From Actinomycetota bacterium (GTDB lineage Bacteria > Actinomycetota > Actinomycetes > Streptosporangiales > Streptosporangiaceae), in contig JAFAYQ010000063.1 of the NCBI GenBank assembly GCA_019240215.1, positions 1 to 64,000 of the forward strand: a DNA stretch of 64,000 nt. Direction: 5' to 3'. The position numbers were made by a program, and so were the translations under genes. Positions 9,132-16,333 of the stretch are shown piece after piece (the first letter of the stretch is position 1; every line of letters starts with the position of its first letter). The notes beneath the pieces were generated by a model, which was given only the letters and a program-made list of their open reading frames with translations, ran no database searches and had not been told where the DNA came from.

Positions 9132-9261
9132 GGTTCGCGATACTGAGACCACAACCCGTCCCCGGCGGCGCTGGCGCCTGCTGCGGGGCATCGGCTGGCT
9201 GGTGTTCTTCCTGGTGGTGGCCTCGGTCAGCTACGTAGTGCTGGTTATGGGTGGCCACTGA
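9124..9261 (+). CDS. Small single-span membrane protein (45 aa)
   Basis: This short gene starts with ATG inside the last codons of the esterase gene (overlap of 8 nt). It encodes a basic head (RPRRRWRLLRG) followed by one hydrophobic helix (WLVFFLVVASVSYVVLVM) and a GGH tail. Charge and length fit a type II single-pass peptide, perhaps an accessory of the esterase. No family is recognised. The overlap and the clean charge/hydrophobic layout support a real gene, but expression is unproven. Confidence 0.5.
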   Translation: MAEVRDTETTTRPRRRWRLLRGIGWLVFFLVVASVSYVVLVMGGH

Positions 9262-9284
9262 CCGGCCGCCGGGAGGTGGGCGTG

Positions 9285-10067
9285 GTGAACTGGGCCGGGG
9301 CGCGCTACGTGGCCATGGGCAGCTCGTTCGCGGCCGGCCCGGGGATCCCGCACCGGGTGCCCGGCAGCCCGCGGACGGCCGGACGTTCCACCGGAAACTA
9401 TGCGCATCTGGTGGCGGCCAAGCTCGGCCTCGACCTGACCGACGTCACGTTCTCCGGCGCCACCACCAACGATTTCCTGAACGGCTCGGCCACCCGTCCC
9501 GCCCAGCTCGACGCCGTCACCGAGCAGACCCGCCTGGTCACCTTGACCGGCGGCGGCAACGACGTCGGCTTCGCGCCCCGGATCCTGCTGTCGAGCCTGC
9601 CGTTCGGGCTGCGGGCGCTGCCCCCGGTCCGGCGCCAGCTCGCCTCCTACGCCGACCCCGACCTCACCGAGCAGCGCTTCACCCAGCTCAAGGAGAACCT
9701 GCTCAAGCTGGCGGTCCAGGTCCGCCAGCGCGCCCCGCACAGCTTGCTGCTGTTCGTCGAGTACCTCACCGTGCTGCCGCCCGACGCCAGCACCCCGACC
9801 GGCCTTCTTCCCGCCGACGTCGCCGAGTGGGGCCGGGGCATCGCCCGCCGCCTGAGCGCCACCACCCAGCAGGTCGCCGAGGAGTCCGGCGCCATCTTCG
9901 TCCCGGCCGGCGCGTTCAGCACCGCCCACCACGCCTGGTCGGCCGACCCCTGGACCCGCCGGTTCCACCTGACCCTGCACGGCGGCGCCCCCTACCACCC
10001 CCGCCCTCAGGGCATGGCCGCCGTCGCCGACCTGATCGCCGAGTCGCTGCCGGACGCCCCGGCCTGA
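9285..10067 (+). CDS. SGNH/GDSL-family hydrolase
   Basis: This 260-aa esterase/lipase of the SGNH fold shows block I as AMGSSFAAGPG (Asp of the usual GDS replaced by Ser, nucleophile Ser retained), the block III Asn in TLTGGGNDVGFAP, and the block V His in YHPRPQGMAAVAD. There is no signal peptide, so it appears cytoplasmic. GGAGG at 9272-9276 favours GTG 9285 (8 nt spacing) or GTG 9282 over GTG 9276. It follows the 45-aa membrane protein by 23 nt and is probably in the same transcript as the esterase. Confidence 0.85.
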   Translation: MNWAGARYVAMGSSFAAGPGIPHRVPGSPRTAGRSTGNYAHLVAAKLGLDLTDVTFSGATTNDFLNGSATRPAQLDAVTEQTRLVTLTGGGNDVGFAPRILLSSLPFGLRALPPVRRQLASYADPDLTEQRFTQLKENLLKLAVQVRQRAPHSLLLFVEYLTVLPPDASTPTGLLPADVAEWGRGIARRLSATTQQVAEESGAIFVPAGAFSTAHHAWSADPWTRRFHLTLHGGAPYHPRPQGMAAVADLIAESLPDAPA

Positions 10068-10104
10068 CGCGAGTCCCAGCCGGTTCCTGCGCCACACTGG
10101 TCCC

Positions 10105-10950
10105 ATGAGACGTGCGCTGGTGCTGGCGGGTGGCGGGGTCGCGGGAATCGCCTGGGAACTCGGGGTGCTGCGCGGCCTGCAGGATGCGGACCCCGAGCTG
10201 GCCGAGCGGGTGCTGGCCGCCGACCTGGTCGTCGGCACGTCGGCCGGCTCAGCGGTGGCCGCGCAGATCACCAGCGGGGTGCCGCTCGCCGATCTGTACG
10301 ACCGGCAGCTCAGCCAGGAGTCGGCCGAGATCGAGGTCGAGCTCGACATGGAGGAGCTGCTGGCCCGCTTCACCGCCGCCACCGCCGAGTTGACCAGCCA
10401 GGACGAGGCGCGGCAAGCGATCGGGGCGCTGGCCCTGGACAGCCGGACGGTGGACGAGCCGGTGCGCAAGGCGGCGATCGCGGCCCGGCTGCCGGTGCCG
10501 GACTGGCCCGACCGGGCAGTCCTGCTGCCGGCCATCGACGCGCTGAGCGGGGAGGTGGTCGTGTTCAGCCGTGACTCCGGGGTGGCGCTGGTCGACGCGG
10601 TCGCGGCCAGCTGCGCGGTCCCGGGCATCTGGCCGCCGGTGACGATCAACGGGCGCCGCTACATCGACGGCGGCGTCCAGTCGACGACCAACGCGGACCT
10701 GGCGGCGGGCTGCGACCGCATCCTGGTGGTGACGCCGGCGCTGCCTGACCAGCCCGCCCCGTTCGACCAGATCGGCGGGGAGATCGAGCAGCTCAAGCCG
10801 GGTGTGACCCACGTGATCTACGCCGACACCGCCTCGGTCGCGGCGTTCGGCACCAACCCGCTGTCACCCGCCACCCGGCCGCCAGCGGCGCAGGCCGGGC
10901 GGGCCATCGGCCGGGATCAGGCCGCGAAGGTTGCGACCCTCTGGGGCTAG
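10105..10950 (+). CDS. Patatin-like phospholipase
   Basis: This 281-aa serine acyl hydrolase of the patatin family cleaves phospholipids or other acyl esters with a Ser-Asp dyad. The oxyanion loop is LAGGGVAG (8-14), the nucleophile elbow GTSAGS (Ser46), and the Asp lies in YIDGGVQ (Asp188). The start ATG 10105 follows the SGNH stop by 37 nt, so it may be the last gene of the 8.1-10.9 kb hydrolase run. There is no signal peptide. All catalytic residues are present. Confidence 0.9.
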   Translation: MRRALVLAGGGVAGIAWELGVLRGLQDADPELAERVLAADLVVGTSAGSAVAAQITSGVPLADLYDRQLSQESAEIEVELDMEELLARFTAATAELTSQDEARQAIGALALDSRTVDEPVRKAAIAARLPVPDWPDRAVLLPAIDALSGEVVVFSRDSGVALVDAVAASCAVPGIWPPVTINGRRYIDGGVQSTTNADLAAGCDRILVVTPALPDQPAPFDQIGGEIEQLKPGVTHVIYADTASVAAFGTNPLSPATRPPAAQAGRAIGRDQAAKVATLWG

Positions 10951-11089
10951 CATCCGTATTGAACTCGGACAATTGAGATGCTTCGATCCACTGGTGACAG
11001 GACTGCTCCCTTGCCGCCGGTGGCACCTTCTGCAAGGATCTTGCAGTTCCCACCTTTCGTCGAGCTGAACGCCAGTAGGGTCAAGCGCT

Positions 11090-11980
11090 GTGACGGTCCT
11101 GCACAAGTCGGCGCGGCTAATTCTTCGCAGACTGACCCGTGGAGACTGCCGCGAATTCGTCGAACTCGCCCAGCGAAGCCATGGGTTGCATCACCCATGG
11201 ATCTATGCGCCTGCGGCTGATGACGCGTTCTGGAACTACCTCAGGCGCTTCGACAAGATTCACGCCGAGTGCATGCTGCTCTGCCATCGCGAATCAGACA
11301 AGATAGTCGGCTTCGTCAGCATCAACGGAATCGTTCGCGGTCCTTACCAACGGGCTAGTGTCGGTTATGGCATCTTCAAGCCGTATGAGCGTCAGGGATA
11401 CATGAAAGAAGGCTTCGAACTGGTCTTTCGGTTCGCCTTCGGCAATGGTGACAACGACCTGAAGCTTCATCGGCTGGAAGCTGATATCCAGGCTGATAAC
11501 AAGGCATCCCTGCGGCTCGCCCGCGCGGTGGGTTTTGCGAAGGAGGGAAAGTCCACTGCCTACATACTCGTCAATAAGCAGTGGACGGACCACCAGCGCT
11601 TCGCGATCACCTCGGAAGCAGCCGTTACCCGGGGAGTGATCGACCACGAAGAGGCGGCGTATGCACCGCCACTCGCCGGTCGGAGTGCCGTCTTGGTGAC
11701 TGCCGGCTGGGCCAAGAGCACCTCGCGGCCGCCTAGAGCGCTACCTTGGCCGATCGGCTTGGCGGGAGTGCGCGCCGCTTCAGGCCGGCTGCTCGGCCTG
11801 AAGCTCCTTCACTACCCGCAGCGCGTCGTTGACGTGGGCGTCGATGTTGGTCATCGAGCTGAACACGTGCCGGACCACGCCATTCCGGTCGATCACGTAG
11901 GTGACGCGTCCCGGGATTACGCCGAGGACGCCCGGCACCCCGTAGGATTTGCGGACGCGGCCGCCCTGGTCGCTGAGTAG
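11090..11980 (+). CDS. GNAT acetyltransferase (RimJ/RimL type) with anomalous C-terminal extension
   Basis: The first ~180 residues form a RimJ/RimL-like N-acetyltransferase: LILRRLTRGDCREF at the start, VGYGIFKPYERQGYMKEG (acetyl-CoA loop) and RLEADIQADNKASLRLARAVGF. Family members stop near residue 185, but this frame runs on to 296 aa and its last ~200 bases lie antisense to the Bcp gene. The tail has no recognisable fold, so a stop codon has probably been lost, or the tail is not stable. Base composition is clearly lower in GC than the neighbours, suggesting recent acquisition. The start is GTG 11090 with a weak AGGG upstream. Acetylation target unknown. Confidence 0.75.
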   Translation: MTVLHKSARLILRRLTRGDCREFVELAQRSHGLHHPWIYAPAADDAFWNYLRRFDKIHAECMLLCHRESDKIVGFVSINGIVRGPYQRASVGYGIFKPYERQGYMKEGFELVFRFAFGNGDNDLKLHRLEADIQADNKASLRLARAVGFAKEGKSTAYILVNKQWTDHQRFAITSEAAVTRGVIDHEEAAYAPPLAGRSAVLVTAGWAKSTSRPPRALPWPIGLAGVRAASGRLLGLKLLHYPQRVVDVGVDVGHRAEHVPDHAIPVDHVGDASRDYAEDARHPVGFADAAALVAE

Positions 11981-12256
11981 CGTGAACGGCAGCTCGTACT
12001 TCGAGGCGAAGCCCGCATGTTTGCCGACCGAGTCGGAGCTGACGCCGATCACGTCCGCGCCGGCCTCGGTGAAGACCTCGAAGCGGTCGCGGAACGCGCA
12101 CGCCTCGGCGGTACAGCCGGACGTGTTGTCCTTCGGGTAGAAGTACAGCACGACGACCCGCTCGCCCAGCCGGTCCTGCAGGCGGAACGAGTCGCCGGAC
12201 TGGGTGGGCAGGGTGAAGTCGGGGGCCTGGTCGCCGACCTGGATGCCTCGGGCCAT
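11780..12256 (-). CDS. bcp: Thioredoxin-dependent peroxiredoxin (Bcp/PrxQ)
   Basis: This 158-aa peroxiredoxin reduces hydrogen and organic peroxides using thioredoxin. FTLPTQSGDSF, the peroxidatic site DNTSGCTAEACAFRD (peroxidatic Cys plus resolving Cys five residues later, the atypical 2-Cys PrxQ arrangement) and FTLLSDQGGRVRKSYGV are diagnostic. The start ATG 12256 has GAAGGAGG 6 nt upstream. The 3' end overlaps the read-through tail of the convergent GNAT gene. Lies just downstream of the 2-keto-4-pentenoate hydratase family gene on the same strand (40 nt gap). Confidence 0.95.
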   Translation of the reverse strand: MARGIQVGDQAPDFTLPTQSGDSFRLQDRLGERVVVLYFYPKDNTSGCTAEACAFRDRFEVFTEAGADVIGVSSDSVGKHAGFASKYELPFTLLSDQGGRVRKSYGVPGVLGVIPGRVTYVIDRNGVVRHVFSSMTNIDAHVNDALRVVKELQAEQPA

Positions 12257-12296
12257 CGGTGGCCTCCTTCGCTGCTGCGCCGTCGCCGGCGCAAGA

Positions 12297-13106
12297 TCAG
12301 CGTACGCGGGCGCCGACCGGGCCGATGCGGTCGAACTCGGCCCGGTAGTACTCGCCGGGGTGGATGTCGACCGCCCCGTGCAGCGAGCCGGTCATCAGGA
12401 ACTGCCCCGCCTTGAGGTAACCGCCCAGCGGGTACAGGGTCTCGACCAGCCAGGCCACCGCCTGCAGGGGGTTGCCGAGGGCGCCCGCGCCCGCGCCGGT
12501 CGCGATCAGCTCGCCGTTGCGGGTCAGCACCATGCCCAGCAGCCGCAGGTCGAGGCCGGCGGCCGGGGTGATCGTCGGGCCCAGCACCACCGCGCCGCTG
12601 CTGGCCAGGTCGGCGATGGTGTCGGCCAGCTTGATCTTCCAGTCGGCGATCCGGCTGTCCACGATCTCCAGGGCCGGGACCGCCCCGCTGATGGCGGCGG
12701 CCACGTCCAGGGCCGAGCAGTCCGGGCCACGCAGGTCCTTGGCCAGTACCAGCGCGATCTCGGCCTCGATGCGCGGATAGATGAAGTCCCCGGCCGTAAC
12801 CGCGTCGCCGTCCGCGTGCACGTGCGAGGCCAGCACCGGCGCGAAGTCGGGCGAGTCGACGCCGAGCAGCTGCTGCATGGGCGCGCTGGTCAGCCCCAGC
12901 TTGTAGCCGACCGTGCGCTCGCCCTCGGCCGTCAGCCGGTCCAGCAGCTCCTGCTGGATCCGGTAACCGTCGGCCATGGTCAGCCCGGGCCGTTCGTCGG
13001 TCAGCGGCGGGATCGCGACCCCGGTCTGCCGGGCCTGGTAGAGGTCGGCCGCCAGCTTGCTGACTTCGGCGTCGGTCAGGGTCGTCTGCGGGCCAGCTTT
13101 GCTCAT
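12297..13106 (-). CDS. 2-keto-4-pentenoate hydratase / oxalocrotonate decarboxylase family
   Basis: This 269-aa member of the fumarylacetoacetase-like MhpD/DmpE/DmpH family hydrates 2-hydroxypenta-2,4-dienoate or decarboxylates 4-oxalocrotonate in aromatic meta-cleavage pathways. Family marks are TVGYKLGLTSAPMQQLLGV, the metal-binding IEAEIALVLAKDL (acidic ligands) and GNPLQAVAWLVETLYPLGGYLKAG. No other meta-pathway genes are adjacent, so the pathway is unassigned. The proposed ATG 13106 is preferred over TTG 13115; no clear RBS is visible. Confidence 0.88.
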   Translation of the reverse strand: MSKAGPQTTLTDAEVSKLAADLYQARQTGVAIPPLTDERPGLTMADGYRIQQELLDRLTAEGERTVGYKLGLTSAPMQQLLGVDSPDFAPVLASHVHADGDAVTAGDFIYPRIEAEIALVLAKDLRGPDCSALDVAAAISGAVPALEIVDSRIADWKIKLADTIADLASSGAVVLGPTITPAAGLDLRLLGMVLTRNGELIATGAGAGALGNPLQAVAWLVETLYPLGGYLKAGQFLMTGSLHGAVDIHPGEYYRAEFDRIGPVGARVR

Positions 13107-13151
13107 GGGCAGCAATCTAGAACAATCGCCGTCCGGGTGGGTCCGCGGGTC

Positions 13152-13640
13152 TCAGCAGCTGAGACGGATCGTCTGGTTGGCGGGCAGCCCGGGCCGGTCG
13201 GGGGCGGCCATGAACTGGGAGAAGTTCTGGCTGACGGGCACCCCCTGGAACGGCGAGGTGCCGACGAACACGTACTGCAGCCGCAGGTAGCCGTGTTGCC
13301 GCTGGCTGCAGGGGGCCAGCTCGGAGGCGACGAGCACGATCGGGGCCGAGGCGTAGTCGCCGGTGTGGCAGTCCTCGGTCGCGCACAGGTCGACCACGGC
13401 AGTGCCGCGGGCGGTGGCGACCGGGCCACCCCAGCCGCTCCAGGTCAGGTCGCGGGCGATGATGTCGTTGGTCGCGCAGATCACCTCCACCACCGTGGGT
13501 CGCGCCTGGGCGCCGCCCCCGCAGAACGCCATCGTGACCGCCGGCGGTGGAGTGCGGCTCGGGGCGGCGTGACTGCAGGCGGACATCAGCGCCGCCGCCG
13601 TCACGACCGCCGCCATGGCTCCGGCTCGGCTACCCCGCAT
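13152..13640 (-). CDS. Putative lipoprotein of unknown function
   Basis: This ~162-aa exported protein has a short signal peptide ending in a lipobox (ALMSAC), so it is probably lipid-anchored. The mature part contains several Cys residues (CATND, CATEDC, CSQRQ, final Cys) that could form disulfides and resembles small actinomycete DUF lipoproteins; I recognise no family. ATG 13640 has AGGG at a suitable distance; GTG 13649 and ATG 13646 are alternatives. It is divergent from the CGNR regulator and may be a regulated neighbour. Confidence 0.7.
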   Translation of the reverse strand: MRGSRAGAMAAVVTAAALMSACSHAAPSRTPPPAVTMAFCGGGAQARPTVVEVICATNDIIARDLTWSGWGGPVATARGTAVVDLCATEDCHTGDYASAPIVLVASELAPCSQRQHGYLRLQYVFVGTSPFQGVPVSQNFSQFMAAPDRPGLPANQTIRLSC

Positions 13641-13679
13641 GGTCATCACCCTAAGGCGATGACCGTTACTTTTAAAGAG

Positions 13680-13724
13680 CGTTATTCGGTAACGAAAGGG
13701 CGCTGGCTGGCACTCGGGTTACCA
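13680..13724. promoter_or_regulatory. GGTAAC inverted repeats in the lipoprotein/CGNR intergenic region
   Basis: CGTTA-N5-TAACG (13680-13694) is a perfect inverted repeat, and further GTTACC (near 13719) and GGTAAC (near 13740) copies flank the CGNR start. Their clustering around the start suggests autoregulation by the CGNR protein; this is inferred from position. Confidence 0.4.
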
Positions 13725-13731
13725 TAGGAGT

Positions 13732-14394
13732 GTGTCTGACGGTAACTTCGCAGCGCCGACGGCGGGCCGTGACCCGGGTGACCGGGCGCCGGCCCCAGGC
13801 GCCCTGCGGCTGGTGCAGACGCTGGTCAACACGCTGGCCCTGGAGTTCGAGCGTGACCTGCTGGCCACCCCCGCGGACGCGGACGCCTGGCTGACGGCGG
13901 CCGGCCTGTGGACTCCCGCTAGCCTCGCGGACGCCGCCGGCTCCGCGAACCCCGCCAGTCCCACCGGCCCCGCCGACCCCGTGAGCCCCGGCCTTCCGCT
14001 GACCGGCGCTCAGCACGGCCTGCTGACCGAGCTGCGGGAAGCCTGCCGCGGCGTGCTCTGGTCGCACACCGACCGGCGGCCCGACCCGGCCGCCGGGGCC
14101 CGGCTGGCGACCGCGCTCGGCTGCTGCCGGCTGACGCTGGCGGCCGGACCGGACGGTCAGCTGCGGCTGGTCTGCGCCGACCAGGATCCGTTCACCCGGG
14201 CGGTCGGCGCGGTGGCGACCGCGATCGCGGAGGCGTCGGTCGCGGGTACCTGGCCCCGGCTGAAGAGCTGCCCCGGGCACCTGTGCGGCTGGGCGTTCTA
14301 CGACCGTTCGCCGGCCGCCCGTTCGCGCTGGTGTTCCATGCAGGTCTGCGGATCCCGGGAGAAAATGCGCGCCTATCGTGGCCGTCCGCAGTAA
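13732..14394 (+). CDS. CGNR zinc-finger transcriptional regulator (ABATE domain)
   Basis: This 220-aa protein has an N-terminal ABATE-type helical domain starting LRLVQTLVNTLALEFERDLLATPADADAWL and a C-terminal CGNR zinc finger: CPGHLCGWAFYDRSP, then RWCSMQVCGSREKMRAYR, with Cys pairs that bind zinc and a basic recognition helix. The signature tetrapeptide reads VCGSR rather than CGNR. An Ala/Pro-rich insertion lies near residues 63-90. GTG 13732 follows AGGAG by only one base, so translation may be leaderless or inefficient. Probably a local regulator. Confidence 0.85.
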   Translation: MSDGNFAAPTAGRDPGDRAPAPGALRLVQTLVNTLALEFERDLLATPADADAWLTAAGLWTPASLADAAGSANPASPTGPADPVSPGLPLTGAQHGLLTELREACRGVLWSHTDRRPDPAAGARLATALGCCRLTLAAGPDGQLRLVCADQDPFTRAVGAVATAIAEASVAGTWPRLKSCPGHLCGWAFYDRSPAARSRWCSMQVCGSREKMRAYRGRPQ

Positions 14395-14583
14395 CCGGGG
14401 ACCCGATGCCGCCCGGACCCTTTTAATTGAATAAAATGTCCCTGCGCGCGGGCGGCCAGCGGAATGGCGGACGCCTGGGCGGCGGACCTCTGAATTCGCG
14501 CTGAATTCCAGGCCTGCGCTCTCATATGCGGGGCAGAAGATTCCTCCAGGTTCGGGTGGCGCGCGGCTGCTTGGCTGCGTTCC

Positions 14584-16290
14584 ATGCGACGCCGAACCTT
14601 GCTGAAGACGCTGGCCGGGGCGGCTGCCGTCCCGGTGGTGGCCGGCTGCGGTAAAGCCGCGTCCTCGGGCACCAAGGCGTACTCGCTCACCTTTGATACG
14701 AGTGCGTACACCACCAAAACCAAGAGCGTTGATACCGGCTCGGGGACCAGGACGGTCAAATACCGCTTTTACCGCAACAATGTCTACGTCCAGCACCCCG
14801 TCAACTACAAATACCAGTCGCTGAACGTCAGCGTCCCGGTCGAGATCGACGGCCAGGCGGTCGACGCGACCAGCGCGCCGGTCATGTTCGCGATCAACGT
14901 CGGCGGCTACACCTCCTCCTCGTCGTGGGGCGCGACCGCCCAGGGCGGCGGGATGTCGGCCGGCGGGGCGGCGGGCGGCTTCGGCTCACCGGGCTCCGGC
15001 GGCCGGAGTGGCTCGGGTGGTGCGCCGGGCGGCGGGGCGTCCGGCGGGTCCGGGTCGGGCGGCTCGGGTGGCTCGGGTGGTTAGAGTGGCCCAGGCGGGG
15101 CGCCCGGCGGATCCGGGTCGTCGGGGGCGAGCGGCGCGTCGATGGGCGCCTCCTCAGTCGGCCTGGGCAGCTCGATGGCCAGCTACTACACCAGCTACGA
15201 CGACGGTGAGCTGGCGCTGGCGCACGGCTACGTGGTGGTCGAGCCGGGGTGCCGGGGCCGGGACCTCAAGTGGTCCGACGGACGGTACTACGGTAAGGCG
15301 CCGGCGATGATCGTCGACCTCAAGGCGGCGGTTCGCTACCTGCGTCACAACCATGGGCGGATTCCCGGCAACACCGACTGGATCATCACCTCCGGCGGCA
15401 GCGCCGGCGGGGCGCTGTCGGCGCTGCTGGCGGCGTCGGGCAACAGCTCCCGGTACGACGCCGACCTGACCGCGCTGGGGGCGGCCGACGCCGCCGACAA
15501 CGTGTTCCTGTCGGCCAGCTACTCGCCCATCACCGACCTCGACCACGCCGATATGCAGTACGAGTGGATGTACGGCTCGCTGCCGGACGGCAAGAGCAAG
15601 GTCAACCAGACGTACTCCCGCCAGCTCAGCACCGCGTTCGGCGGCTACCTGGACACGCTGGCGCTACCGGGGCTCGGCCAGTTCGGCACGCTGACCGCCG
15701 AGAACTACGCCAGCTACCTGGTCCAGCAGTACCTGGAGCCGGCGGCCACCCGGGCGCTCAGCCAGACCCTGACCGCGTCGCAGCGGTCCGTCTACCTGGC
15801 CAAGAACACCTGGATCACCTGGTCCGGCGGTCAAGCCAGGTTCAGCTGGGACAAGTTCCTCGCCCACATCGGCAGCCGCAGCAAGGGGGTGCCCGCGTTC
15901 GACGCCTTCGACCTGTCGGCCACCGAGAACTCGGTCTACGGGGACGCGACCGCCAACACAAGGCACTTCACGCTGTACAGCCTGCGCCACGCGACCGGCC
16001 ACTCGGCCGCCCAGCTGGCCCGCGACCTGCCGGCCACGATCGCGATGATGAACCCGCTGTACCACCTGCGGCGCAAGAACCCGGACCGGGCCCGTTACTG
16101 GTGGATCCGGACCGGCACCCTCGACACCAACACCGCGCACACGGTGGTGGCCAACCTGGCCGCGATCACCAGCGGGCTCGGCGACCACGTCAACTCGGCC
16201 ATGTACTGGGACGGCGGCCACGCGGTCAACTTCGATTCACCGGACCTGATGACCTGGATCGGCCAGCTGACCGGCTACTCGGTCAGCTGA
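14584..16290 (+). pseudogene. Subtype-B tannase-like lipoprotein, interrupted by in-frame TAG
   Basis: One continuous frame of 569 codons encodes a tannase-like acyl esterase, but codon 167 (15082-15084) is TAG. The N-terminus (MRRRTLLKTLAGAAAVPVVAGC) is a Tat-like lipoprotein signal. Residues 20-130 form the N-terminal beta domain, then a Gly/Ser-rich linker holds the stop. The catalytic part after the stop has the nucleophile elbow GGSAGG (Ser codon 15400), the family block ADLTALGAADAADNVF, an acidic residue in RTGTLDTNTAH and the His in WDGGHAVNFD. Subtype-B tannases hydrolyse gallate esters of plant tannins. TAG is one substitution from the Ser codon TCG expected in the linker. It may be a recent pseudogene, a read-through gene, or a sequencing error. 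Confidence 0.75.
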
Positions 16291-16295
16291 GCGGT

Positions 16296-16328
16296 CCGGG
16301 CCCCGCGGTCCGTGTCCGCGGGGCCCGG
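16296..16328. terminator. Bidirectional hairpin terminator between tannase and GH16 genes
   Basis: A perfect 13-bp stem (CCGGGCCCCGCGG at 16296-16308, complement at 16316-16328) with a 7-nt loop separates the two convergent genes and starts 5 nt after the tannase stop. Confidence 0.85.
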
Positions 16329-16333
16329 CCGGG

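Noticed and set aside
13110-13125. TAGAACAATC as another member of the YAGAA operator family
   Set aside because: The second half-site is missing and the neighbouring gene is not lipid-related.
15082-15084. TAG as a pyrrolysine codon
   Set aside because: The linker position has no functional need for a special residue and no pyl genes are visible.
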